64,000 nt of DNA from an uncultured Pseudomonadales bacterium. GTDB taxonomy: Bacteria > Pseudomonadota > Gammaproteobacteria > Pseudomonadales > Azotimanducaceae. The position numbers and the translations under genes are program-made. The stretch is taken from assembly GCA_937921865.1 (NCBI GenBank), contig CAKZWF010000008.1, positions 62,001 to 126,000 on the forward strand, given 5' to 3'. Under the pieces are notes generated by a model. That model was not told the DNA's origin. It did no database searches and was given only the letters and a program-made list of their open reading frames with translations. This document shows positions 56,146 to 64,000 of this stretch, piece by piece. Within the stretch, counting starts at the first letter, position 1, and every line of letters begins with the position of its first letter.

Positions 56146-56556
56146 ATGTCCAGACCCATACCTGTACCGACGCCGGAAACGGCACATTTCTGGGAGGGCA
56201 CCCGGGCCGGAGAGCTTCGCCTGCAGCGCTGTGATGACTGCGACCATGTGTATTTTCCGCCTCGGCCATTCTGCCCGGGCTGCAGTTCCAGGGCCGTTGC
56301 CGTTTTTGCGGCGAGCGGCCGCGGCGCGCTGGCCAGCTATGTGATCAGTGAACGGCCTCACCCTGCGTTCGAAGGACCTTATGCAATCGCGCTGGTGGAA
56401 CTCGAAGAAGGCCCGCGGATGATGTCGAACATTGTTGAATGCCCCCAGACGCCTGAAGCCCTGGTGCTGGATATGCCGTTGCAGGTGACTTTTGAAACCC
56501 TGAGCGACGAGATATCACTGCCGCTGTTTCGGCCAGCCGACGGAGAAAAATCATGA
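56146..56556 (+). CDS. DUF35 zinc-ribbon/OB-fold acyl-CoA-binding protein
   Basis: 136 aa. An N-terminal zinc ribbon (CDDCDHVYFPPRPFCPGCSS: two CxxC) is followed by an OB-fold (GRGALASYVISERPHPAFEG, PYAIALVELEEGPRM). Such DUF35 proteins bind CoA thioesters and form complexes with the adjacent thiolase-like proteins, as in steroid side-chain cleavage. It overlaps the thiolase gene by 4 nt. GGAGG precedes the ATG. Confidence 0.9.
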   Translation: MSRPIPVPTPETAHFWEGTRAGELRLQRCDDCDHVYFPPRPFCPGCSSRAVAVFAASGRGALASYVISERPHPAFEGPYAIALVELEEGPRMMSNIVECPQTPEALVLDMPLQVTFETLSDEISLPLFRPADGEKS

Positions 56557-57695
56557 GCCTGCCACAGGTTGCCGTGGTGGGGGCTGCAGAGACCACGGAA
56601 CTTGGCAAAGTGCCTGGGATGAGCCAGCTGCAGCTGCACGCGGACGCGGCTCTGAACGCCTTTGCAGATGCCGGGATCACCGCCAGAGACATTGATGGCG
56701 TTGCCACCGCGGGTGAGTCACCAACTGCTGTCGCACACTATCTCGGCATCACCCCCAGTTGGGTAGACGGCACCGCGGTCGGCGGCTGTTCGTTCATGAT
56801 TCACGTGCGCCACGCGCTGGCAGCGCTGCAGACCGGCCAGTGTAAAACGGTACTGATCACCCATGGCGAGAGTGGTCGCTCTGGAATCGGCCGCGGTGGT
56901 TTTCGTGGCAACGCGTCGTCACTGCAGGGCCAGTTTGAGACCCCATATGGGCCCATGGGCCCGCCCACGATGTTCACCCTGCCGGTGCTGCGGTTCATGA
57001 AGGAATATGGCTTGAGCCATGAACAGCTGGCCATGGTGGCGGTGGTTCAGCGGCAGTGGGCGGCGATGAACCCCCGGGCAACCTTTCGGGACCCGATCAC
57101 CGTCGAAGATGTACTGAACTCCCGCATGATTGCGTATCCCTTCCACCTGCTCGAATGCTGTCTGGTCACCGATGGTGGTGGTGCGCTGATACTGACGACC
57201 GCGGACCGCGCTGACGATTTCCCGCAGCCGCCTGCCTACATTCTTGGGACTGGCGAGAGCGTCGAAACGCCGATGATCAGTCAGATGGAAAATCTCTGCA
57301 GTTCGCGGGCGTTTTCCGTGGCTGGTCCGAGGGCTATGGCGGACGCCGGAATCAGCCATGCGGATGTCGATCACCTGATGATCTACGATGCGTTTGCACA
57401 CCTGCCGATCTACGGACTGGCCGATCTCGGTTTCTGTGAGCGTGGTGACGCCGGGGCATTTATTGCCGAAGGCAATACAGCGCCTGGAGGCCATCTGCCG
57501 ACGAACACGAATGGTGGTGGTCTGTCGTATATGCATTCGGGTATGTATGGGATGTACGCGCTGCAGGAAAGCGTCCGGCAGATACGCGGCAATGCTCCGG
57601 CACAGGTAGGTTCCTGCGAGGTCTCTGTGTGCCTGGGCGTGGGCGGCATGTTTGGTGCCAGCGGTTGCGTGGTCTTTGGGCGTCAGCCTCGCTGA
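56553..57695 (+). CDS. SCP-x/lipid-transfer type thiolase
   Basis: 380 aa thiolase fold. The nucleophile position is VGGCSFMIHVRHALAAL; further active-site residues are in MIYDAFAHLPI and the C-terminal NTNGGGLSYMHSGMYG, with VCLGVGGMFGASG at the end. This matches the SCP-x/Ltp2 group, which with a DUF35 partner acts as aldolase or thiolase on branched or steroid-like acyl-CoAs. The substrate is not determined. The thiolase and DUF35 genes are translationally coupled. Confidence 0.88.
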   Translation: MSLPQVAVVGAAETTELGKVPGMSQLQLHADAALNAFADAGITARDIDGVATAGESPTAVAHYLGITPSWVDGTAVGGCSFMIHVRHALAALQTGQCKTVLITHGESGRSGIGRGGFRGNASSLQGQFETPYGPMGPPTMFTLPVLRFMKEYGLSHEQLAMVAVVQRQWAAMNPRATFRDPITVEDVLNSRMIAYPFHLLECCLVTDGGGALILTTADRADDFPQPPAYILGTGESVETPMISQMENLCSSRAFSVAGPRAMADAGISHADVDHLMIYDAFAHLPIYGLADLGFCERGDAGAFIAEGNTAPGGHLPTNTNGGGLSYMHSGMYGMYALQESVRQIRGNAPAQVGSCEVSVCLGVGGMFGASGCVVFGRQPR

Positions 57696-57790
57696 ACGCA
57701 CAGTCACGCAGTACATTGAACTGAACCAATCAGATGGGAAGTGGCGTAAAAACTCTATCAGAGCAAGCTGCAGGGGTGCGGAGGGAAGTT

Positions 57791-57877
57791 GGCCTCACTA
57801 GCCGGAACCGATGTTCGTGCGTTCGCCCTGCCGAGGAGAAGTACACTGTATGTACATACAGTCCCGGCTAGTGAGGC
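57791..57877. promoter_or_regulatory. Nested palindromes: LexA-type box within a 14-bp inverted repeat
   Basis: The outer arms GCCTCACTAGCCGG (57792-57805) and CCGGCTAGTGAGGC (57864-57877) are perfect. Inside, ACTGTATGTACATACAGT (57845-57862) is an 18-bp perfect palindrome with the gammaproteobacterial SOS pattern CTGT-N8-ACAG (57846-57861). No gene starts within 400 bp on either strand. The rest of 57696-58307 is AT-richer with A- and C-runs (57888-57920), and I see nothing else in it. Confidence 0.6.
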
Positions 57878-58307
57878 TGCTCAAGATACCAAAAAAACCC
57901 TGCAAAAAAACCCCATCTATCCACCTTTATTGTTCTTCAGAACGCAAAACCCAATGACATCAAGACGTTAGCGCTTGCGATTCCATACTTCCTTCATTTT
58001 TCGCCATGTCCGGCTGATCTCACCACCGAATCAGCGTCAGGATTACAATCGGGTTACAGCAAAACAGCATCACAGAATTGCCGCTGCCAGCAATCAATGG
58101 TTCTAATGGGGGGTGCGGTCAGGCGTTAACGCCACCGGGACATGGACATACCGCCTCATAGGCTTGCTGTTTGAAGCAGAGCGTCGCAAGAGGGACACAT
58201 AGCCGGGGACCCCGAACCGATGATTGGTTGGTTGGCTGTGGCACGGGAGTCGGAACATTCCCTGTAGGTGATGGATTCCGTATTGATTCCGCATTAAGGA
58301 GAAGTCC

Positions 58308-58439
58308 ATGAACGGACCGCAGGAGCGGTATGAGCGATCAGACGATAGGGCGGCGAAAATGATCGCGTTTCTCAGCCCATACTTGTTCTGGGCTACGGTT
58401 GGTGCGATTGCTGCGGGGATCGTGGTTCTGAACGGTTGA
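58308..58439 (+). CDS. 43-aa single-span membrane peptide
   Basis: The ATG at 58308 has a textbook AAGGAG 6 nt upstream. The peptide has a charged N-terminus (MNGPQERYERSDDRAAKMI) and one transmembrane helix (SPYLFWATVGAIAAGIVVL), ending NG. The Shine-Dalgarno and amphipathic layout make it a credible gene. I recognise no family. It is the first coding start downstream of the LexA-like palindrome, 447 bp away. Size and layout resemble small membrane peptides such as TisB, but this is only a suggestion. Confidence 0.6.
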   Translation: MNGPQERYERSDDRAAKMIAFLSPYLFWATVGAIAAGIVVLNG

Positions 58440-58529
58440 TCAGGGTGCGTGTGCTGTTGGAGTGAACTCGCAGTGCTCACATTGCCGGAGGGCTATAGCG
58501 CCAGCGGCGTCATCAGAACGCAGACAACG

Positions 58530-58919
58530 TTACAGTGCAGTCGCGAATTCCCGTCTGATCAGCCACTTCAGTGCCATGTCGTAGTCTTCGAACATCTCGC
58601 AACCGCTGACTGCGCAGTTCAGCCAGTAAACGGCTGCGCACAATTCTTTGTTCATATCATGGTCTACGACAACGGCAATACTGGCGCTGCGGCATTTCCC
58701 GAAGTGTTCGATGATGTAGCGATTGAAAGGTTTCAGCGCAGCCTCTTCCAGGGCTAGCCGCATATCTCGGAGGTCGACCAGCAGTGGCAGCGCTGGATCG
58801 TAGTCAGCGTGATCGTGCAGATCGCGAGCGGTCTCAAAAATCTCGACCAGATCCACCTGTTCGGAGATCTGTACCGTGACGAGTCCTTCATCTGGTGTGA
58901 TGTGAAACTCAGAAGCCAT
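58530..58919 (-). CDS. STAS/SpoIIAA-like domain protein
   Basis: 129 aa from the ATG at 58919 (AAGGA 5 nt upstream); the frame continues to 58970 without a better site. The pattern ITPDEGLVTVQISEQVDLVE, LPLLVDLRDMRLALEEAALK, ASIAVVVDHDMNKELCAAVY and a final amphipathic helix (DYDMALKWLIR) fits the SpoIIAA/STAS-like fold seen in many stand-alone proteins. No phosphorylatable Ser-Thr motif is obvious. It is divergent from the flavoenzyme gene. Function unknown. Confidence 0.7.
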   Translation of the reverse strand: MASEFHITPDEGLVTVQISEQVDLVEIFETARDLHDHADYDPALPLLVDLRDMRLALEEAALKPFNRYIIEHFGKCRSASIAVVVDHDMNKELCAAVYWLNCAVSGCEMFEDYDMALKWLIRREFATAL

Positions 58920-59107
58920 CTTTGTCCTTGCCGGGTCAGTTGCTCTTTGTGTCGATTGTTGTTCACCCATTACAGCAACAGGCTAGATGGAGAATGTTAG
59001 TCAGTCAGGGAAGCCGGAAATGTGAGCCAGGTGGCATTAAGATTCCGGTAATGCAAACTTGTGACAAAATCCCACAGGGAGCACATTGTTTTGGAGAGGC
59101 ATTCACC

Positions 59108-60244
59108 GTGAATCCGGAAATAGTGCAGCGATTTGCCGACCTGGCAGGTCTGATTAAAGCGCACAGCGCTGAAGCTGAGAGTGCGGGGAAACTGTCCCGG
59201 CCGGTCGTGCAGGCATTGCTTGAGGCCGGTATCGCGCGGCTTTATCTGCCGGCATCGCTTGGCGGCCTGGAGGCTGATCCGCTGACAGTAGCGGCAGTAA
59301 CCTCGAGCCTTGCTCACAGTGATACCGCTGCGGCCTGGTTTGTGATGGTTGCCAATGCTTCCCGGCTGATGGCCCAGTACTGGTCTGCTGATCTGGTCGA
59401 AGAGCTCTGGAAGGACGATCCGGATCTCATTATTGCTGCCAGCGGCAACAAGCCATTTACAGCGACTCCAGTTGCCGGTGGCGTGTTGGTGGATGGTGTG
59501 AACAGTTTTGTCAGCGGCTGTCATCATGCCAGCTTGCTGCTTTCACCCGTACATCTTGATGGCGCCATGGCGATGGCTCTGGTTCCCATGGCCGAGTGCG
59601 GCATCGAAGATAACTGGCGCTCCCTGGGTATGCGCGGCACCGGTAGCAATGACGTTGCTGCCGAAAAGGTTTTTGTCCCGGATACCCATGTGATCCCCAT
59701 GCAGGATCCGCCCAGCGAGCGAAACCATCACTACCAGTCTGCGCTTTACCTGTGCCCCAGCCGGATTCTGTTTGCGACCTATGTGCCGGTGACACTGGTG
59801 CTGGCGGAGCGGGCGTTGGCAGAATTGTCAGATCTGGCGGAAGGAAAGACAGCTTATGCAGACGATCGCAAGCTCAAGCATCGTTCGATTGCTCAGATAA
59901 AATATGGCAAGGGTCTGGCAACCTATCGCGCCAGCCGTGAGTATTTTCACAGCGCGCTGGACGATGCCTGGTGCAGAGCGCAGCAGGGAATCAGTGCTAA
60001 TGCGCAACAGAAAGCCGATCTGTATCTGGCTGGTACACATGCAGCCCAGAGCTCAGCTCAGGTAGTGCGTTGGGTGGCAGATGCTGCGGGCACCAGCGTG
60101 ATCTATTCGGACAATCCGCTGGAGCGGATTTTTCGCGATATGGAAACCCTGCGCCATCATGGCTTTGTCAGCGAAAGCCGATATGGCAGCGTCACGCAGG
60201 TACTCTGGGATGCAACGCTGGACTATCAGCTGCTGCTGCGTTGA
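59108..60244 (+). CDS. Acyl-CoA-dehydrogenase-fold flavoenzyme (HsaA/DszC-like group D monooxygenase)
   Basis: 378 aa from the GTG at 59108, preceded by GGAGAGG; the 62 codons upstream do not resemble the family. The acyl-CoA dehydrogenase fold is clear (LYLPASLGGLEADPLTVAAV, RGTGSNDVAAEKVFVP). The C-terminal domain is the Acyl-CoA_dh_2 type with DAAGTSVIYSDNPLERIFRD and METLRHHGFV, which binds reduced flavin in HsaA, DszC and HpaB-like monooxygenases. A hydroxylase fed by a separate reductase is therefore as likely as a true dehydrogenase. The substrate is unknown. Confidence 0.8.
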   Translation: MNPEIVQRFADLAGLIKAHSAEAESAGKLSRPVVQALLEAGIARLYLPASLGGLEADPLTVAAVTSSLAHSDTAAAWFVMVANASRLMAQYWSADLVEELWKDDPDLIIAASGNKPFTATPVAGGVLVDGVNSFVSGCHHASLLLSPVHLDGAMAMALVPMAECGIEDNWRSLGMRGTGSNDVAAEKVFVPDTHVIPMQDPPSERNHHYQSALYLCPSRILFATYVPVTLVLAERALAELSDLAEGKTAYADDRKLKHRSIAQIKYGKGLATYRASREYFHSALDDAWCRAQQGISANAQQKADLYLAGTHAAQSSAQVVRWVADAAGTSVIYSDNPLERIFRDMETLRHHGFVSESRYGSVTQVLWDATLDYQLLLR

Positions 60245-60269
60245 CAGCTCTGTCAGGCCGTCGTAACCG

Positions 60270-61121
60270 TTAGCCGTCGTAGAACATATTGGGATGTAGA
60301 CCCAGCAGAGTTCGTTCCCGGTCGCTGCGCGCACGAGCCAGCGCCTGCGCTGAAATCTGATTAGTTTCACTCGTCGACAGCACCCGCTGGGCAATGTCCC
60401 TGCGGCCATAGTGTGCCTGCAGAAAAAACCGGCCGCGGTCTCCTTGCCGAGTCGGCAGGCGGCGGTGCCAGGCGTCCGACACAAACAGGCAGACGTCACC
60501 AGCGCTGGCTGGCAGTGGCACGACTTTGCGACCCTGATAGTCGAGTTCGACATCATCATATTGTTCAGGCGGAGGTGGCGATCCTGATTTGTGGCTGCCG
60601 GGGATGACGCCGGTGGGACCGGAGTTGAGATCGCAGTCTTCAACGAAGATATGCGCACCGATTGCAAATACCGGGTAAGGGATCCGGTCGTCCCAGGGAA
60701 TGGCTGGGTCCCTTGGAATGTGTGGGCCGGCATCAATGTGCCAGAAGCCGCCGCCGTGACCGCTTTGGTGTCTGGGGGGATTCCGCCAGCAGGTATTGGC
60801 AATCACATGACAGTCTTCGCCAAGCAGCGGCTCGATCACCTCAAGAATGGCCGGGTGAGCGATGGCGCGCTGAGCCAGCGCGCTGCGATTGAACATCTGA
60901 TAGCGAAAGTCCTCGTCTTCAGCCGCCTCGCGCCGGTCTCCGGCTCGACCATCAGCCGGATAAGAGTCATAAACGCTGTGCAGCTGGCTGCCGAGCGCAG
61001 CTACCTCTTGTGCTGTAAATACCCCTTCAAGCAGCGTATATCCTTCACTTTCGAGCTGTTTGCTGGCGGCAGGTGCCGGATCTTTCCTGGGTAGCAGATA
61101 GCCTCGAACTCTCCGCAACAT
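60270..61121 (-). CDS. Phytanoyl-CoA dioxygenase (PhyH) family protein
   Basis: 283 aa Fe(II)/2-oxoglutarate dioxygenase. The N-terminus is LESEGYTLLEGVFTAQEVAA. The iron facial triad is the HxD of GGFWHIDAGP and the distal His of SDAWHRRLP, and the 2-oxoglutarate Arg is in GDRGRFFLQAHYG. SGPTGVIPGSHKSG is characteristic. It hydroxylates a lipid or small acid; the exact substrate is unknown. It is convergent with the flavoenzyme gene, 25 bp apart, and divergent from the ketopantoate-reductase-like gene. Confidence 0.88.
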   Translation of the reverse strand: MLRRVRGYLLPRKDPAPAASKQLESEGYTLLEGVFTAQEVAALGSQLHSVYDSYPADGRAGDRREAAEDEDFRYQMFNRSALAQRAIAHPAILEVIEPLLGEDCHVIANTCWRNPPRHQSGHGGGFWHIDAGPHIPRDPAIPWDDRIPYPVFAIGAHIFVEDCDLNSGPTGVIPGSHKSGSPPPPEQYDDVELDYQGRKVVPLPASAGDVCLFVSDAWHRRLPTRQGDRGRFFLQAHYGRRDIAQRVLSTSETNQISAQALARARSDRERTLLGLHPNMFYDG

Positions 61122-61219
61122 GTTCTTGCCCTGATCTCATGAGTGCTAGGCTAGACTGCCAGCCTGGGGTCAAGCAGCCAAGACCCTGCGCATCGCTGCG
61201 ATTGGAGGGCGCGACTTAC

Positions 61220-62242
61220 ATGAGATTCATCATTTACGGTGCCGGCGGTATCGGTGCAACCATTGGTGCCAGACTGCATCAGGCAGGCTCGGAAGTAATG
61301 CTGATTGCCCGTGGAGAACATGGCCGGGTGCTACAGCAGCGCGGTCTGCGATTTGTGGCGCCGGACGGTGAATTTGAGTTGTCCATACCCTGCGTCAGCC
61401 ATCCTGACGAGATCGGCTGGCGCGAAGACGACGTGGTGCTGCTGGCGATGAAGTCACAGCATACGATTACCGCGCTTGCGGATCTGGAGCGGACTGCACC
61501 CGCAATGCTGCCGGTCGTCTGCGCGCAGAACGGGGTGGCAAACGAACGTATGGCGCTGCGACGGCGAAGCCGGGTATACGGCATGGTCGTGAATCTTCCC
61601 GCGCTGCATTTGAATCCCGGTGAAGTCGTCACCCATGCCGCCGGTACCGGCGGCATTCTGGATGTGGGCTGTTATCCAGACGGAACTGATGAGGTTACGC
61701 ATGCTATTGCCGAGCATATCAGCCGGGCAGGATTCAGCGTTCGCTCTGAAACAGACGTGATGCGCTGGAAGTACGCAAAACTGCTGATGAATCTGGGTAA
61801 CGCGCTGCAGGCGGCGGTGACGCCGGAGCAGCTGGACCCGCAGCTAGAGCCGGATGCTGGGGCAGCTGAGGTTGGTCGGCGGCTGCGCCGTGAAGGGCTC
61901 GCCTGTTTTGCCGCTGCGGATATCGCCTGTGCTAGCCGGGACGAAGTGATCGAGCGTCATGAGAACACCTATCGCATGGCAGATATCGCCGGCTGGCCTC
62001 GGACCGGAGGTTCATCCTGGCAGAGTGTGCAGCGTGGTACCGGGGATATTGAAACTGACTTTCTCAACGGTGAAATATCACTGCTGGGCGGTCTTTACCG
62101 AATAGCCACGCCGGCCAATCGAGTCTGCCAGCAGCTGGCCGCGCGCATGATCCGTGAGCGTCTGCCGGTTGGCAGTTTCACCGGTGACCAGATTCTCGAG
62201 CTGATCGAGCAACACGCCACACATTGGGCTGCGGTGTTGTGA
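61220..62242 (+). CDS. Ketopantoate reductase-like (ApbA/PanE family) dehydrogenase
   Basis: 340 aa from the ATG at 61220 (MRFIIYGAGGIGATIGARLH; GGAGG ~11 nt upstream). The N-terminal Rossmann domain has GAGGIGATIG and ARGEH. The substrate Lys is in MRWKYAKLLMNLGNAL; the C-terminal helical domain contains the usual SSWQSVQRGTGDIETDFLNG. True PanE makes pantoate, but many paralogues act on other 2-oxoacids. The accessory context here suggests a catabolic paralogue. It is 16 nt before an MFS gene. Confidence 0.85.
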   Translation: MRFIIYGAGGIGATIGARLHQAGSEVMLIARGEHGRVLQQRGLRFVAPDGEFELSIPCVSHPDEIGWREDDVVLLAMKSQHTITALADLERTAPAMLPVVCAQNGVANERMALRRRSRVYGMVVNLPALHLNPGEVVTHAAGTGGILDVGCYPDGTDEVTHAIAEHISRAGFSVRSETDVMRWKYAKLLMNLGNALQAAVTPEQLDPQLEPDAGAAEVGRRLRREGLACFAAADIACASRDEVIERHENTYRMADIAGWPRTGGSSWQSVQRGTGDIETDFLNGEISLLGGLYRIATPANRVCQQLAARMIRERLPVGSFTGDQILELIEQHATHWAAVL

Positions 62243-62258
62243 GTCGCTGACCAGATTC

Positions 62259-63518
62259 ATGGCAGGGCCAATGGACAGCGAGCGTTTTTATCTCGGTAGT
62301 CGTGTCTGGTATGCCATCTGCTGGAGCTGCATGATCACGGTCAATCTGGTGTTCATGGTCCAGGTTGCAGGTCTCGATCCGCTGCAGATGGTGCTGGTAG
62401 GCACAGTGCTGGAGCTGTCGGTATTCGTGTTTGAAGTGCCCACCGGAGTGGTCGCTGACGTGGTCAGCAGAAGGCTGTCGGTGATTATCGGACATGCCAT
62501 CATGGGCCTGGGCTTCGGCATGATTGTTATCTGGCCCAGTTTCGAAATGATCCTGTTGTCCCAGGTGATCTGGGGATTCGGCTATACCTTCATCAGTGGT
62601 GCCTATGCCGCCTGGCTGACTTCCGAGATCGGCGTCGACCGGGCCAACGCCACCTTTCTGCGCGGTTCACAGCTTGGTCATCTGGCCTCGTTTTTTGGCA
62701 TTGTTGCAGCTGTTGCGCTGGCGCACCTGTCGCTCGCTGTGCCGATTGCGGTAGGTTCGGCAGGACTGGTGGTGCTGGCCGTGGCTATGGCCGTGTGGAT
62801 GCGTGAGGATAATTTCTCCCGCGCAGCCGGAGCAGACAGAGACAGCTTCGCTGCAATGGCAGAGACTTTTAAATCCGGGGTTGGTGAGATCCGCGGTCGA
62901 CCGGTGCTGTGGCTGATGTTTGCGATCACGATGGTCTATGGCATGTTCAGTGAAGGCATCGACCGCCTGTTCACGCCCTACCTGCTGGAGGATTTTGTGT
63001 TTCCGGATCTCGGCCCGCTGCAGCCAGTGACCTGGTGGGGCATCATTGCCGCGGTGTCGTCGTTGCTGGGTTACGCGTCGACGACGTATGCGCGACGCCG
63101 GGTCAAACTGGAAGACGGGGGCACCCTCACCCGGGCGCTGGCCGGCTGTATGCTGGCGATTTCGTTGCTCGTGCTGTTGCTGGCCAGTATCAGCGGGTTT
63201 GTCGCGGTGCTGGTCTGTTACTGGCTGATTGGTGCGCTGCGCTCAGTCTACGGACCGCTGATGACAGCCTGGCTGAATCGTCTGTTGCCGGAGGCGTCGC
63301 GCGCCACTCTGTTTTCGATGTTCGGCCAGGCAGATGCCCTTGGTCAGACGTTTGGTGGTCCCATCATTGGCGGCCTGGCGAAACTGCTGAGTATCTCGAT
63401 TGCTCTGGGCGTCTCCGCGCTGTCGCTGTTACCGACGCTGCCGCTGTTTCGTCGGCTTGCAGTGGATCTCGCTGCCGATAGCGCGGACCGGTTCGATTCT
63501 GACACCGGGCCTTCGTGA
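62259..63518 (+). CDS. MFS transporter
   Basis: 419 aa, 12 predicted membrane helices. Motif A-like loop 2-3: GVVADVVSRRLSVIIGHAIM. The central loop (EDNFSRAAGADRDSFAAMAE) lies between the two six-helix halves. It resembles drug- or metabolite-efflux permeases; the substrate is unknown. It follows the ketopantoate-reductase-like gene by 16 nt and precedes the partial gene by 36 nt, so the three probably form one operon. Confidence 0.88.
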   Translation: MAGPMDSERFYLGSRVWYAICWSCMITVNLVFMVQVAGLDPLQMVLVGTVLELSVFVFEVPTGVVADVVSRRLSVIIGHAIMGLGFGMIVIWPSFEMILLSQVIWGFGYTFISGAYAAWLTSEIGVDRANATFLRGSQLGHLASFFGIVAAVALAHLSLAVPIAVGSAGLVVLAVAMAVWMREDNFSRAAGADRDSFAAMAETFKSGVGEIRGRPVLWLMFAITMVYGMFSEGIDRLFTPYLLEDFVFPDLGPLQPVTWWGIIAAVSSLLGYASTTYARRRVKLEDGGTLTRALAGCMLAISLLVLLLASISGFVAVLVCYWLIGALRSVYGPLMTAWLNRLLPEASRATLFSMFGQADALGQTFGGPIIGGLAKLLSISIALGVSALSLLPTLPLFRRLAVDLAADSADRFDSDTGPS

Positions 63519-63554
63519 CCCGAAAGGCTGCCAATCAAACATAGGGAGATAGCG

Positions 63555-64000
63555 ATGACCGATACCTACTGTTTTCTGCATTTGCGCGGAGCAGGCAACA
63601 ACACTCAGCAACTTGAGCAGGATCTCATTGCTGTGCAGTCGCGTTGGCGAGAGCAGGGTGTTGAGATCTGGGGAATCTGGCGTGGCCTGTTCGGCGTGGC
63701 CAGCAATGAACTGATCGTGGTGGCGAGCGCTGCTGGAGATAGTCCGCAAGAGGTGTACTCGACAGAACTTGGAGCGTTGAAGTTGATCCGCTGTTCGCTG
63801 TTTAAACCTACGCTGCGACCTTCGTCCCGGGCTTCGCTTGAGAAGCCGGGTATCTACGTGTTTCGTTTTTTTTCGGTGCTGCCGGAGAACCAGGCAGAAT
63901 TTGTAGAGCTGTCCGGCGACGCCTGGACAAGTTTTGAAGGTGCTCACGATTATGCTGCCGAGCCGCAGGGGCTGTTCAATGAAGTCAGAGAACCCGGCAA
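63555..64000 (+). CDS. NIPSNAP-like protein, 3'-partial
   Basis: The ATG at 63555 (GGGAGA upstream) opens a frame of 148 codons with no stop before the right edge. It begins MTDTYCFLHLRGAGNNTQQL and shows a repeat of about 100 residues. The second half (IYVFRFFSVLPENQAEFVEL, SGDAWTSFEG) resembles dimeric alpha+beta barrel NIPSNAP-type proteins. Such proteins often accompany acyl-CoA degradation genes. The family call is tentative. Confidence 0.6.
   Translation, partial: MTDTYCFLHLRGAGNNTQQLEQDLIAVQSRWREQGVEIWGIWRGLFGVASNELIVVASAAGDSPQEVYSTELGALKLIRCSLFKPTLRPSSRASLEKPGIYVFRFFSVLPENQAEFVELSGDAWTSFEGAHDYAAEPQGLFNEVREPG

Noticed and set aside
58103-58480. 125-codon minus-strand frame around the 43-aa peptide gene
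   Set aside because: No Shine-Dalgarno and random-like composition; the plus-strand peptide has the better initiation site.

Overview
The window is chromosomal DNA from a gammaproteobacterium with moderately high GC. Several gene orders are diagnostic: lptM-lysA-dapF-DUF484-xerC-HAD, argH divergent from algZ-algR-hemC-hemD-hemX-hemY, rho-trxA-hemB, pckA-hslO-hslR-yrfG divergent from nudE-cysQ, and a porin-like gene followed by glnK-amtB. The algZR/hemCDXY arrangement and a SutA-like protein point to the Pseudomonadales/Cellvibrionales side of the class. I cannot name a genus. I saw no rRNA, tRNA, CRISPR array, prophage or insertion sequence.

Layout. 0-7.5 kb: a coiled-coil protein cut by the left edge, a LuxR-type HTH fused to an alpha/beta hydrolase, a diheme cytochrome c, alanine racemase, a TPR protein and an SDR. 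7.5-14.4 kb: an amino-acid catabolic block with an Lrp/AsnC regulator divergent from alanine dehydrogenase, an omega-aminotransferase, a stand-alone acetolactate-synthase-like enzyme, isovaleryl-CoA dehydrogenase and a cytochrome c5. 14.4-16.2 kb: comM and ubiK. 16.3-19.1 kb: a nitrogen-control operon (porin-like protein, glnK, amtB) with two NtrC boxes and a sigma-54 promoter ahead of it. 19.2-34.1 kb: a SutA-like protein, thrC, the xerC/dapF/lysA block, argH, algZR, hem genes and two oxidoreductases. 34.2-37.8 kb: rho, trxA and hemB, with two copies of a structured ~147-bp hairpin repeat between trxA and hemB.

37.9-43.1 kb: a TVP38 membrane protein with a flavoprotein disulfide reductase, a TetR regulator, and an ECF sigma / anti-sigma-like / double-PDZ operon. 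43.2-49.2 kb: an ABC-F ATPase, an orphan ParA-like ATPase, a decayed WD40 gene, dsbB, a quinone oxidoreductase and acpH. 49.2-56.1 kb: gshA, pckA, hslO, hslR, yrfG, nudE and cysQ. 56.1-64 kb: an accessory acyl-CoA/lipid region with a DUF35 zinc-ribbon protein and thiolase pair, an acyl-CoA-dehydrogenase-fold flavoenzyme, a PhyH dioxygenase, a ketopantoate-reductase-like protein, an MFS transporter and a partial gene at the right edge. This region also holds a LexA-like palindrome nested in a larger inverted repeat, and a 43-residue membrane peptide.

The signals that ordinary genes do not explain are: (1) the paired hairpin repeats at 36.3-36.7 kb, whose stems covary between copies; (2) the nested palindrome at 57.8 kb with no obvious target gene; (3) the 29-bp palindrome between glnK and amtB; (4) an 18-bp tandem repeat at the 5' end of hslO that carries TTG codons; and (5) a LuxR/hydrolase fusion whose catalytic histidine position is serine.
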